From Hypholoma sublateritium FD-334 SS-4 (Eukaryota; Basidiomycota; Agaricomycetes; Agaricales; Strophariaceae): DNA of 64,000 nucleotides. Position numbers and translations under genes: made by a program. The stretch spans positions 62,001 to 126,000 of the forward strand of contig KN817600.1 of assembly GCA_000827495.1 (NCBI GenBank), given 5' to 3'. Positions 11,394-22,406 of the stretch are shown here, in pieces. Within the stretch, counting starts at the first letter, position 1; the number at the start of each line of letters is the position of its first letter. The notes below the pieces were generated by a model. The model searched no databases, was not told where the DNA came from, and saw only the letters and a program-made list of their open reading frames with translations.

Positions 11394-13655
11394 ATGCCAG
11401 AAGTCTTCGAATACACCTGGGACACCCCCACCTACAAGGGCAAAACCTCGTTCAACACCGGTGTGCACATCGGTGGCAAATGGCTCGACGGATCCAACAA
11501 AACGACCATCGAGTACGTCGCGCGTCTCACGTCATCCACTCAGCAAGACATGAACTGATTATCTCCGTGTCTTATCTCGTTGTGTCATCCAGTATTATCA
11601 ACCCAAGTGAGTGGTCCACAAAGCAATCCTAGCGCGCAGATCTCATTGTCCTCTCCAGCAAACGGCAAGCTCATCACGAAGGTCTCTGAGGCAGTTGAAG
11701 CAGACGTCGAGCTCGCCGTGGCAGCCGCACAAAAGGCATTCGATACCGTGTGGGGATTGAACGCGTCCGGCTCTACTCGCTCCGAGCTCCTATGGAGCCT
11801 TGCGAAGACCATGGAAAAGCACCAAGAGGAGCTAGCCGCGATCGAAGCTCTGGATAACGGTGAGGAAGCACGGGCTCCTCGGATCCATTTGCGCTGCTCA
11901 CTCATCATTGGTGGTTGCAGGCAAAACGTTCGGCTGGGCAAACGGCACAGATGTTGCGTTCTCGATCGCGACTATCAAGTACTTCGCCGGTTGGGCAGAT
12001 AAGGTTACCGGTCAGACCATTGAGGTAACATTCCATTTCGCTCGACGCCTTTCCAAGAATTCATGAAAGCCTCGCGCATCGTAGACCGACGAGAAGAAGT
12101 TCAGCTACACTCGCCACGAACCTATCGGCGTCATTGGCCAGATCATCCCATGTACGTTTCTGGATATTGCTGATCGCCTGAATTAGACCTGACAATATCT
12201 TATTTAGGGAACTTCCCTCGTAAGAATCAGCAATGTTCTGGACCTCAGGGCGTTCTGACATTTTATTTCTCTCCATGCAGTCCTGATGTGGTCCTGGAAA
12301 ATCGGACCTGCTCTTGCTACCGGAAACACCGTCGTCATGAAGGTAATTATGAGCGGATGTCGTACAGAAACCGGGATATGCTCACCAACATAATTTATAC
12401 AGCCTTCCGAGTTCACACCACTGACTGCGCTGAGAATGTGCTCCATCATGGAAGAGGCTGGCATCCCAGACGGAGTAGTTAACACAGTTACCGGTTACGG
12501 GCACATTGTCGGCAGTGCCATCTCATCGCACATGAGCATCGACAAGGTCGCGTTCACTGGCAGCACGCTCGTCGGGCGCAAGATCATGGAGGCCGCGGCG
12601 AAGTCGAACCTCAAGACCGTGACGCTCGAGCTCGGCGGAAAGAGCCCGAACATCATCTTCGACGACGCGGACCTGGAGCAGGCGGTGAACTGGACGTCGC
12701 ACGGTATCTTGTGAGTACTTCCGCTGCGCGTGCTGTTACGCTGCCGGGCTGACGGACGACGCACAGCTGGAACCACGGACAGGCGTGTTGTGCGGGTTCG
12801 CGTATCTTCGTGCAAGAGGGAATCTACGACGAGTTCTTGAAGCGCTTCGTCGCACGGGCTGCGGAAATCAAGCTCGGTGACCCCTTCGAGGCGGGCATCG
12901 ACCAGGGTCCCCAGGTTTCGCAGATCCAATATGACGTGAGTGTTGCTCTAAGTTGATATTATCATCGACCTAGCTGACAGTCGCAATAGCGCATCATGGG
13001 CTACATCGACTCCGGAAAGGAGCAGGGCGCCACTGTTGCTCTCGGTGGAGAAAGGCACGGCACAGACGGCTACTTCATCAAGCCCACAATCTTCACCGAC
13101 GTGACAACGGACATGAAGATCGTGCAGGAGGAGATCTTCGGGCCAGTCGGCGTCGTCATCAAGTTCAAGGACCAAGATGGTAAGTCGGATCTTCGAGGAC
13201 CTGGAACCAATCACTCACATTTCAATAGATGTGATCAAACAGGCTAATGACACCCGTAAGATCTCCATAATTCTCTGATCATAGGTTTGGGCTTACCGTT
13301 CGCGAAATAGTGTACGGCCTCGCGTCCGCCGTATTCTCGCAAAACATCAACCTTGCCATCGAGACCGGCCACAAGCTCAAAGCAGGAACTGTCTGGGTAT
13401 GTCTCGCCCATGCAACCCATCGACACATGAGTTGATAATCGTTTTCCATTTCCACAGATCAACTGCGCGAACCAGCTGCACGCCCAAGTTCCCTTCGGCG
13501 GCTACAAGCAGTCCGGTATTGGTCGCGAGCTCGGCGAGTACGCACTGCACCAGTAAGCGCTGTTATTTCTTTCAAAAAGGTGGACAATTGCTCACCCGGA
13601 TCTCAGCTACACGAACATTAAGGCAGTGCACATCAATCTCAGACATCGCATGTAG
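11394..13655 (+). CDS. NAD(P)-dependent aldehyde dehydrogenase
   Basis: I read 14 exons: 11394-11512, 11593-11606, 11659-11859, 11921-12024, 12085-12151, 12208-12219, 12281-12342, 12403-12710, 12767-12935, 12990-13179, 13229-13255, 13311-13396, 13458-13552 and 13607-13655. They make about 500 residues, the normal ALDH length. Diagnostic motifs are IGQIIPWNFPLLM, the Rossmann FTGSTLVGR, the general-base motif LELGGKSP, the catalytic Cys in [16 protein letters not shown], and PFGGYKQSG near the end. The enzyme oxidises aldehydes to acids with NAD(P)+. A cytosolic place is likely because no targeting peptide is visible. Two exons are only 14 and 12 nt long, and both are needed to keep the frame and the PWNFP motif. 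The substrate cannot be told from sequence. Confidence 0.95.
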
Positions 13656-14468
13656 GGGCTTTTTGGAGGGTCGTCGTCAATGTATACAGTAAGATGCTCT
13701 GTTTTTGGTCGTGTCAGTCTCTTTTGTTTTATCAAATATGTATCATGGTAAATTTCGGTGTACTCACCGCGCAGCGGCAAATAGAAATTTAGTGCAACAA
13801 CCAATCAATATGTCGGATCGAACTGCGAGCGTGATCAGGTAAGGCATGGAGGATAAGTATTATGATATACTGCCTTTTGTCAGTTTTGTTGGAACTACGC
13901 TTGAACTGCGGCATGGAAAGTTATTCCGGAGCAACACCAGTCGAATGGGGTCCGAGTCGTAGTTGCCATCGTACGATCGCCGTTGGGTGACGAGGCACCT
14001 TTACGAGTTTCGTGCCGATATGCCATTCGTCGACGCCACCGCTCAACAACCGCTCACTGCTCTGGTGCATAGTAGTAAGGCGAGTGCGTGCGAATCGTAG
14101 AAGATGGTGCGCTCTGTGGTGATATTTGTGGGATGGTGGTTCAAAAGTACTTAGTTGGGTTGCTTGGAGTACTATATTTAGCAGAGATGCCGGTGATGGC
14201 CGACAGTATCTCCGTCCTGCCGTACATCTGCCGCTCGCCTTTTCCGGTGCTACCTGCGGCGGCCATTGTGGCTTCCACGGCTCTGCTTTACATATCGGGC
14301 CGCTCTGGTCGCGTCCCAGCATATTCGCGGTATGTAGCATTGTAGTACGTACGTAGTGAAATAAATTACTCCGCTAAGCAATGGAGAAGCTGAATGACCC
14401 AAGCTGAATCCATACACACTAAGTAGTGCTGGGCCCTACAGGCTACCAACGATGCATAAACTTCATTA
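13656..14468. other. Intergenic
   Basis: This is the 3' flank of the aldehyde dehydrogenase, then unremarkable sequence. Short overlapping frames occur on both strands at 13.9-14.35 kb, but none has splice signals or motifs that support a gene. Confidence 0.5.
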
Positions 14469-14744
14469 TTAAAGGCAATCATGAATGTCAGCGGGCGGCA
14501 CGCCACAGCCGCAACTACCTATGAGACCTGAAGCGAGAGACATGTTAGTTAAGGACACAATCAGAACACGGAGGATATTACAGCGTCTCATGTCCACTGA
14601 ACTGCCTATGGTGGGACTGTCAATTATTTTCGATAAAAGACCGCGAAGTAAGGACTGACCTACGGGAACAGGAGTCGCAATGACTCCATGTACGATAAAG
14701 ATTGCAGTTACAACGGCGTGCAGAGAGATTGACAGAAACTTCAT
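14469..14744 (-). CDS. Small secreted cysteine-rich peptide
   Basis: The ATG at 14744 opens a typical signal peptide (MKFLSISLHAVVTA then IFIVHGVIA) followed by TPVPVG. A 54-nt intron (14581-14528) with a clear CTAAC branch site and TTCAG acceptor is removed in frame, giving 73 residues. The mature C-terminus carries four Cys in the pattern C-x4-C-x-C-x10-C and ends one residue after the last Cys. Without splicing the frame also stays open and adds 18 residues, so intron retention would give a longer form. No family is recognised. Extracellular secretion is a strong inference; function is unknown. Confidence 0.6.
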   Translation of the reverse strand: MKFLSISLHAVVTAIFIVHGVIATPVPVGQSLLRGLLSKIIDSPTIGSSVDMRRCNILRVLIVSLTNMSLASGLIGSCGCGVPPADIHDCL

Positions 14745-14815
14745 ATTGTAACTCCCTTGTTGTCGACTTTGGGTGTGAAGTGCTAGAATAGAGAACACTC
14801 TTTCAAATTCGCTGC

Positions 14816-14823
14816 TTTATATA
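14816..14823 (-). promoter_or_regulatory. TATA box of the small secreted peptide gene
   Basis: On the minus strand TATATAAA lies 72 nt upstream of the ATG at 14744. It is a perfect TATA element and supports the chosen gene start. Confidence 0.6.
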
Positions 14824-15531
14824 CTGTTATTCTGCAATATAAATTTGGTGTAAACAACCAGTTGCCCCGATTTGTGCGCAATTACGGCGCTGAAGCCCGT
14901 CAATAATACTGGTAAAAAATCAGATCAAGGCCAGATAGCAAAACTATACTGCAAGATATTTTCATATGATGTGATTACTCAAATACTTCCACATGGACGC
15001 TTTAATGGGCGCTCTTGATACCACAAGTACAACTAGGTAGTAATCTAGACTCCTGGTTTGCCCCTGAACATATAATCATAGTCTCTCGTAGCCAGTCAAC
15101 AGTTCCGGGCCTTTCATAATATTGGGCGGCAGTCCTCTGACCTCAGGCTATGCAATCCACATAATAGACACGAAGCTACGCCTTCACGAGCAATATATTC
15201 TCAGGGCTTACCGTTACAGCGACATATTTGTGTCGTCAAAACAGTCGTCAAAACAGTCGATGGTAGGCACGCCGGATGGACTACCTTGTGTTCGGGATTC
15301 AATTTTACCACTACGTGGCACGTATAAATACATTGCCCTCAATGGGTACCCAGATAAAATATCCCTAAATAATGTATGATAAAATAAATTTGCCAAGGAT
15401 GCAAGGCAGGCAATTGTAATTATTCAATGATATTGTAAGCTAATATTATATTATAGTTATGGAGCAGAAACAACCCCGAAGGTTAGTTATGGAGCAGGAA
15501 TGTCCCCAAAGGTTCAAATTTTATGAATAAC
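14824..15531. other. Intergenic, AT-rich
   Basis: No gene is seen. A 12-bp direct repeat (GTCGTCAAAACA, twice) lies near 15233-15256, and a 30-bp tandem repeat at 15455-15514 is listed separately. Confidence 0.5.
15455..15514. repeat. Tandem direct repeat, 2 x 30 bp
   Basis: Two adjacent 30-bp units start with AGTTATGGAGCAG and end in AAGGTT. They differ at a few positions in the middle. They lie just 3' of the PEP-mutase-like gene that ends at 15532 and are probably a local slippage product. Confidence 0.8.
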
Positions 15532-17010
15532 TCAAACAACCTGGAACGCCGACCCCCCCGCCCTCGCATCGAGTTCAATGACTTCGTTCAGGCCTGATAG
15601 TTGTAATCGGTGAGTGTGGGTCTCGACAACGGTTGGCTGTGATACTCACCCATCACTTCGAAGAACGCCTTGGGGTCCATTCCTCGCGCCGAGGTGAAAT
15701 CTGTGCCGGTCTTCTTCAGCGAGCGCATAGCGTCGCGCACGGCGTGGACCATCGCGACCGAGGACACCAACGAAAATACTATGGATAAATAAGAAAGGAA
15801 TCCAAAATTCGTTGAGCGCGGACGACGCACTTATGATCTTCGCGCCCATGCGCTCAGCTTCCTGTGTGGTAAACGACGGCGTCAGCCCTCCAGAGATGAC
15901 GTTGACGAGGACCTGTTGATGGAGGTTGTTTAGTAAATTACCACGAGAACGTAAGAAGGATAAAAATAGCACGAACGGGCTTCGGCGCTAGTGCGGCGAC
16001 AGTCGACCGGAGGAGCTCTTCCGTTTTGACGCCCTCAATGAAACAGACGTCAGCCCCGGCATCAGCGGCTAGCTTGAGGCGGGTGACGGCCTCATCCATC
16101 CCGAGGACTTGCGCTGAGTCCGTGCGCCCGATAATAACCTGCATCCTCGTCAGATTTTCTTTCCCCACGCATATTTGTAGCAGTGCGCTCACGAAGTCCG
16201 AGCCGCCAGGAATCGAGTCGCGCGCTATGACGGCAGCGCGGATCCTCGTTAGGAACTCCTCGCGAGACACGACCTGTTTCCCCATGAGATGCCCACACCG
16301 TTTCGTTTGCACCTGGTCCTCGATGTGCATGCCCGCGACGCCGGCGCTGACGTACTGTTTGACCGTGCGCGCGACATTTGCAGGGCCGCCGAAGCTGCGA
16401 GGCCCGTTTAACCCTAAAATAAAACCGAGGAGGGCGATGGCTTACCCTGTATCGGCGTCCGCAATGACCGGGACGGAGGGCTGCAGGCTGCAGACCATCT
16501 GCGCGGCCTGAAGAATTTTATCAGATGGGTGGACACCCGATTTAGTAAGGAATCTCTTACTCCAACGAAGTCGTTCAAGGTCGCAATGGCGACATCTGGC
16601 TGGCCCAGTCGAGAGGCAGTAGTGGCAGCTCCACTGTGAATCCTAACTGAGAGATAGAAAATTATTCGATTTAATGCAGTACTGACCTCTGGTACAAGCA
16701 GTCAAATCCGGCCTCTAAAGCTACTCGAGCACTGATACCGTCGCAGATACCCGGAGCGCACTGTTAGTTGTATGGTATTTAGATGGAGATATCGATGACT
16801 TTAAGACAGTGAACTTACAACAATGCCTGGTCGGGCAAGCATCTGGCGCAGGCGGGTGGCTGCATTGTGCGACAGCGGCCCCTCTAGGTAGTTCTTTGGA
16901 TCCAGACGCGCGTTGTAGTAGACCCCAGAGCGCGGAGCCTCTATTTCCATCTCCACGTCGGCGGGGGCAGAAATTTGGGTGGTCTTGGAGATGTAGTCAC
17001 GGCCTGGCAT
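15532..17010 (-). CDS. Isocitrate lyase/PEP mutase superfamily enzyme, copy 1
   Basis: Nine exons give about 345 residues, beginning MPGRDYISKTTQIS at 17010 and ending GGSAFQVV. Superfamily marks are the metal-binding DADTGFGG, the EDQ loop, the mobile-lid motif KRCGH (the isocitrate-lyase/methylisocitrate-lyase signature), and IGRTDSAQ. Members cleave or form C-C or P-C bonds in small 2-oxo or hydroxy acids (PrpB, dimethylmalate lyase, oxaloacetate acetylhydrolase, PEP phosphonomutase); the exact reaction is not decidable here. Introns 6 and 7 resemble those of copies 3 and 4. The copy lies about 18 kb from the others and in opposite orientation, but keeps the shared upstream block at 17173-17280. 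All motif residues are present, so it should be active. Confidence 0.9.
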
Positions 17011-17172
17011 GTCTATGAACTTCGAGAGAGGGGTTGTGTGAGGTGTTGGAAGGGGAGATGCAAGAGACTGTGGGATGATATTCCAGGGCCTATTTACCTG
17101 GACTTTAAGGAAAATCAGAACTGCAGACATGCACTATAGTCTGGCATTAACAAGTCAGATCGTCCGAGAAGA

Positions 17173-17280
17173 ATGGTCGATGAAGACCGCTGGCCGGGGT
17201 AAATGCATAAATAGCTACGGGCAACGGGGATTGTTGACAGAAATTAAGTACATACCGACGGCGATAGAAGTCGTTCGCTT
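17173..17280 (-). promoter_or_regulatory. Conserved upstream block of PEP-mutase-like copy 1
   Basis: Read on the minus strand, the block starts AAGCGAACGACTTC, continues through TGTCAACAATCCCCGT and CCCGTAGCTA, and ends TTTACCCCGGCCAGCGGTC plus a short tail. Its 3' edge is 163 nt upstream of the ATG at 17010. Nearly the same block precedes copies 3 and 4 at the same distance, while sequence around it has diverged more. It probably holds transcription-factor sites; the CCCCGG core fits the fungal CreA/Mig1-type GC-box on one strand. Confidence 0.7.
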
Positions 17281-19154
17281 GATCGACCCCTTGTAGCAGA
17301 TTTCGGTCAGGGCCCTATTCACTGAACAACCAAGAATCACAATGCTTACAAAAAAGATCATGCTAGAAGATGCACAAGACCACTTTAAAGCAAGCTTGAT
17401 TTTTTGTGGTTTTCAGTATTGTTGCCATCAAGTTAACCTATTCAAACTTTCTAAGAAGAGGCTTCATGTAATTTGATCCTCAACTTGAAATAAGTACCTT
17501 GTTTCGTTCAGCTATAATTGTACAGCACACACTTGGCGCACACACTATACAGTTGAATCTCGACAAAGTGATCAGACAGCCTACGTCCGAAGTATCTATG
17601 TAAATGCACTATAAATAATACGTGAGCGAGTGAGAGCGAGTAAGTATACGATCCGGGCAATGTACTAGTAAGTATCAATTTGTACAATGGCAACCCGACT
17701 TCCGTCGTCGATGCCGTTCAATTCAGCACTTAGAGGATCATATGATATTGCGAATAATTTTTCTTCTGATGAATGTTCTGGGAGTACGAAGCGTACCTTT
17801 TCAATGGAGTAGTGACTTCTACTGGAGGTTGCGGTCACACTGATTCGGATGGTAGCGCGCTTGAGGCGTGTGGCGTGGGAAATATGCAATGTTGAGATTC
17901 CACTGACGTTCAGGCCTGCTTTCAACTTTGCTCTTACTTCGACAACGCTTTCTTTCTCCTCCGCCTCTCCCATCTCCCCGTTTCATATTCAATGAACTGA
18001 ATTCTCTGTCTGACGCGTAAACGCGCTCAAGGGCAAGAAAAAATCCTTCCGTTCGAGTCGTGCCCTGATGCAACCCAGTTCAAAGATATTGGTTAGACCG
18101 CCGTCCTGAACATCTTGCCCGGGTGAATGTAAACTTGAACTCCCAAGCGTGAACGCAAGTATTCGCATGTGACACTGAGATTCCTATGCCAAATGGAACA
18201 ACGCCGACGAAGGCATGTAACTTCGACAACCGCGTCTCCCAATTGACACCCATGCCCTGGTCGACGCTCGATCCGCTGTTCAGCGGCACAGGTCTCGAAT
18301 TCTGCTCGAATCTCTCTCCAGGTGCGCGGCCATGATCTTTTACTTCGAATCAGGCACAATACGTTCTTCTCTTAGTTGGCGATTTCCCTGCTGACGTGTC
18401 CTCGAAGCGCCGTACGCCGTCGACTCACGCCGTACTACGCGTCTCAACTAGCGTGATACACGCAGCGTACCCATCTATTCTCACTGATACCGTGTAACCC
18501 TCATGAATTTACCCCATTCCGCTTCCGGCCTCCAAGACGCATATAGCCATGTTACGCTGGCCCGACTGTCGCCCCGCTGTGCTCTTCGTAGAACCGGGCC
18601 AAGACAGTAGGCCATCGAGTCCATGAATGATTGGGGTATGGAACAGCCTGAAGCGCAGAACCTGCCTCAAGTCGTATAATGCGCACCCGTGGCTCTGTGT
18701 CCCCTCGTTGCCTGACTATACCGCACCCTTAAATCACTGCCTTCCCCCTCGGCACCGGACCGCTCGCGTTCAAACGTTCAATGCTTACCCGTGGTGACTA
18801 GTCGTCTCAAGCTCAGCTCTTCAACCGCCTCAATGCCGTCAGCATGGGCCGCTTTACTTTACATAGCCCGCCTTGAACGAGAAGAGTCCCGTTCGCATGA
18901 TGTAAACAAATGAATTGTTTGTCTAACTTATAAAAGGTATATCTAGGTATATACACAGAATGTGGATTCTGACAAGCTTTTTGCCCACCGCCCTAGGTAA
19001 AATGTCCGATCGTGACACCGACTCCATAAGCTGCTGCTGGAGCAGATATCTATGTAACATATCGCCTGTTATGAAACCACGTCCGTAGAAGCCTCTGAAC
19101 TCATTTCCGGAAAACTGGACACCCTTGAAAGGAACACCGAGCACAGAAATAACA
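17281..19154. other. Intergenic
   Basis: No convincing gene is seen. A minus-strand frame of 102 codons (17665-17973) reads EEKESVVEVRAKLKAGLNVS early on, with no domain and no matching upstream exon. Frames at 18.08-18.36 kb and 18.92-19.43 kb on the minus strand likewise lack support. Confidence 0.45.
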
Positions 19155-20372
19155 TCACAGTACAGCCGGACGCGGGCGTCCCTGTCTTCCAGTGTGTCCA
19201 GGAATGTTGCCCCTACCCAAGTGAACATCATCCCGAGGAGGCGCCGAGCACCTCCCAAGGGTCTCGCCCGGTGTCCTCGGCGCACCGTAGAGCGTCTCCC
19301 TCCCCATTTGCTCGTCCCAGTGTTGCGGGGACTGCGCTCGCGCGACTCCATTAAATCCACGACGCTTGGGACGCGAGCGGTTGTACTCGTTACGCGCGGA
19401 GTGGTAGTAGGCATTATGCACACTATCATCTATGGCATGTCGTTGCCAGGCAGAGCTTTCCTCCGCCGGAGAAGAATAGGTCTGATCAACGGCTGTCTCG
19501 CGCGAAGAGGGCGTGCGGTGTCCAGCGAGGCGCCCGTCTGTGTCGTAGATCGGCACATCTGATAGATGCTAACATCAGTACTGTTTGACGCGCAGCTCAA
19601 ATCAATAGAAGTACGCACCGCCTGGGGGAACCACTATAATCTCTGGAAGATCGTCTTCGGCGTGTCCTGCGTATTGCCCATAATACGACCCTGAGAGTAG
19701 ATGAAATGTCAATGACGACGCGCTGTACGAGATAACTCGCAGTTGAAACTTACCCGTGCTGTAGGTACTGTACCCGCCGTACCGGGACATTGAATGGTAA
19801 GGGCGGCCATAGGAACTATGGCAATAGACGGTCAAGTCGCCTTGGATTTCCGAAAATGTGGCACCGCGTATGGAAACGTTTTCAGCGCCCTGGAAGAACG
19901 AAGCCGGCATATGTGGGTGGCGGTCCTCGTCTGCGGCGTCGGGTTGCCTTTCCCTGGATGGCGCTGGAGACGAGGCGCGCTGCGGCCCATGCACTATATC
20001 ACCGCCCACCGAATGAAAGCGCCCGCCCGAGAAAGTGCCATTGCGCGCGCCTTCGAACGTGCTGATCCGTACGCCACTGTCTCGTTGGGTCTGCGCACGC
20101 TCGCTCCTAGCGGCGGGCGGCACATCCGGACCCGGACTGGTGCCCCTGGGGGGGTCTTCAGCGGGGAGGTCGTAGAACACCTCGCCGCCCACCGTGCTGA
20201 AGTTCCCGCCGTAGATCGTGAAGTTACTCATATTCGCGTAGTGGCTCGTCACTTTCGGTGCAGGTGGCTGCCTGCGTCGCGGGGTCTGATTTCTCATGGC
20301 CGGGGCCGGAGACAGCGCGTCGCGCGCCTCGGATTGCGCTGGTGGCTGGCTGTTGAGGTTGTCTATGTGCAT
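19155..20372 (-). CDS. Unrecognised protein with three Gly-x-Phe repeat units
   Basis: Exons 20372-19754, 19690-19619 and 19558-19155 give about 364 residues. The first half holds three spaced copies of a short unit: NFTIYGGNFSTVGGEV, NGTFSGGRFHSVGGDIV and NVSIRGATFSEIQGDLTV. The consensus is N-x-[TS]-[IF]-x-G-[GA]-x-F-x-x-[VI]-x-G-[DE], predicted beta-rich with turns, like one rung of a beta-solenoid. Similar units head many hypothetical proteins of mushroom-forming fungi. Linkers between units are Pro/Arg/Gln-rich and disordered. A Tyr/Ser/Gly-rich segment follows. The C-terminal third, after the third exon begins at 19558, is hydrophilic. There is no signal peptide. Function is unknown. 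Confidence 0.7.
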
Positions 20373-20423
20373 TGAAGAGATTTCGTAGAACTGAGTATGC
20401 TGGGATAGCGGGACGCGACGCGC

Positions 20424-20431
20424 TTTATATA
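20424..20431 (-). promoter_or_regulatory. TATA box of the Gly-x-Phe repeat gene
   Basis: TATATAAA on the minus strand lies 52 nt upstream of the ATG at 20372. It argues for that start rather than a longer open frame that extends further upstream to 20693. Confidence 0.6.
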
Positions 20432-22406
20432 GCTGGCGCGGGGTGCCACTTCCTGCATGATGGCAGTGGCAGCCACGACCCAAAGCAACGCTTCGCGAGT
20501 GGCACACCGGATTAGGCTGGTATTTGGCCAGATTGAAAGGGAGAATGTGCCGTATGAAGCCAATGGTCCATGCTCGGGCCAGCGCACGACAGGCAACCGG
20601 AAAGCACATCCAAGCAACGCGCAGCGGATCAAAAAAAATTGGATCTTCATGAAGCGTTTTCATGTTACGGGCTGTGCTTTCAGGTCGGGCCATTCACAAA
20701 TCACAGCCCTCTGGGGCACTTGACCGGGGGACGTGGTTGCCAGCGCACTGCGCTGGCCGCGGATAACGTTCTTTTGGGTATAGGTGAACAAAGGTGCTAG
20801 AGCTACGGGAGAGTTACCTTCCCTAGAGTCTAGATCACCGAGAAACATAGTGCATACCTCAGGCAACTTTTTTGTCTGATTTCAAACAATCTCGTCCAAT
20901 TGTCATGCATGTCATGTACGCAGCATATATGCCACTCATAGTATTCGGAGCCCATGAGTTGGCGACGGAAGTATCCCATAGCAATTGGACGATAAGTACA
21001 TTTATTACAGTATGGCCACGATGTATTCAGATTCCGTAGAAAATCCGGAGTCGAAGGTCGATGGACGTTGAGTTCAACGACGCGCCACGGCAGGCCATGC
21101 CGTTGTGCTTCTACCAGCACGTGATAACTACAGATATTCTCCCGCGCACAGACCACCCCCTAAATCATATATAAACCTGGGCCCGCCCTTCGTTGCTCCT
21201 TAGAACATACTCAATCAGGATCTGTTTACAGAAACTGACCGAGTCTCGCATTTTTACAAATGCCGCATTCTTCATACCTGCGCGATGACATCCGCGCTCG
21301 CTCGTTCTACAGAGAACATGGCTTTCCTTTGGGGAGTCTCGAGGACGTTTGGGCCGTTCGCGCGACGCACGCAAGTGCGGTTACGCGATCTGCCCAGCGA
21401 GCGAGCGTCTGTCTGATGGGTACCCTTTTACATACTCGTGTATCATTTTTATGCTCACTTCTTGTTGTATGTTATGCAAAATACAGTAACATTGCCTGCA
21501 CATTCGCATTTTGAGAATGAGTGAAAATTTCAATATTATGAATCAAACTCGCCACTGGCTCAGTTTTCCCTCCTATAATTGTTTTGTTATGAACATGCAG
21601 GCTGGTGGGTGCTCTGTGGCCTTCACCAACACATACTGAGGTTCTTTGAATGTTGTTACTCAAAGTACTCAACCTTTGATTTGTCGTGTGTATATGGCAT
21701 GTATATCCGTCGAACCAATTGTCCAAAAGGATTGGCAGAGTCTCATGGTGGATACTAGTTGGCTGCTCGGGAGAGTCAAATTTCTCGCAGGAAATTTTCA
21801 CCCGCGGAAGTAACGGTGAGTAGATGATTACATACGCTCCCCCATTCGCTGATGAAATAGTTTAGCGGAAAGTCCATGTACTCTCGATGTGGTTCACTAT
21901 GTGGTCGAGAACCCCAAATTTCTATCCCAGCGCACTCGATTGTCTCGATGAACCTCGCGAGGTATTCTTTCAGTAAATCTGCAACTGTAATATATTGAAC
22001 AATTCCTTTATCTGCATATGCCACAGGTCGACGTCAAATAGATTGACGCTGTTATGATACCCGCGATATGGTTACAGTGCTCGTCAATATGCCCGAAGAC
22101 ATTCAATCTACTACCCCCTCATGTATCTAGCGTCTGCGACCCATGATAGATTGTGCGCCATCCATGGTATGCAGCTGTCGCGGCATCCATCAAGCATCAA
22201 AAGCATATCAGGAGGGTCAACACGGAGGCGGGAGTAAGTGGTAATGAGGGTTTTCATATCCGGGTCTGCACCGTTCTGCTGGGATCCAGGGGCATATATA
22301 TTGCAGGAGAATCCGGGCACTCTGGGGCTTATCTACTCTCCTTGACCTGCTCGCAGGACTCCGCCCACCCAAACGGAATATCTGCAGCCTTTCAGTACCC
22401 CGCCAA
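20432..22406. other. Intergenic region with possible gene fragments
   Basis: A TATA-like TATATAAA at about 21168-21176 precedes a plus-strand ATG at 21260, whose 50-codon frame (MPHSSYLRDDIRARS) I could not extend through introns. On the minus strand, frames at 20830-21156, 21472-22024 and 22111-22320 look protein-like but do not join well (see next entry). Confidence 0.4.
21472..22320 (-). pseudogene. Possible decayed or hard-to-model gene, unrecognised
   Basis: Three minus-strand pieces have balanced composition. The first (22320-22111) contains DPPDMLLMLDGC, the second (22024 to about 21834) contains DLLKEYLARFIETIECAG, and the third contains FDSPEQPTSIHHETL. The second and third join in frame through a 53-nt intron with donor GTATGT and acceptor CGAG. 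No clean junction links the first to the second, and no start with a promoter was found. It could be a real lineage-specific gene with an unusual structure or a decaying one. Confidence 0.25.

Noticed and set aside
15532..17010. Firm naming of the PEP-mutase-like enzymes as oxaloacetate acetylhydrolase
   Set aside because: The motifs prove the superfamily only; residues that separate OAH from methylisocitrate or dimethylmalate lyase need an alignment with characterised enzymes.
18923..19429. Minus-strand frame of 168 codons overlapping the end of the Gly-x-Phe repeat gene
   Set aside because: It overlaps the third exon in another frame and shows no motif; the spliced gene explains the region better.
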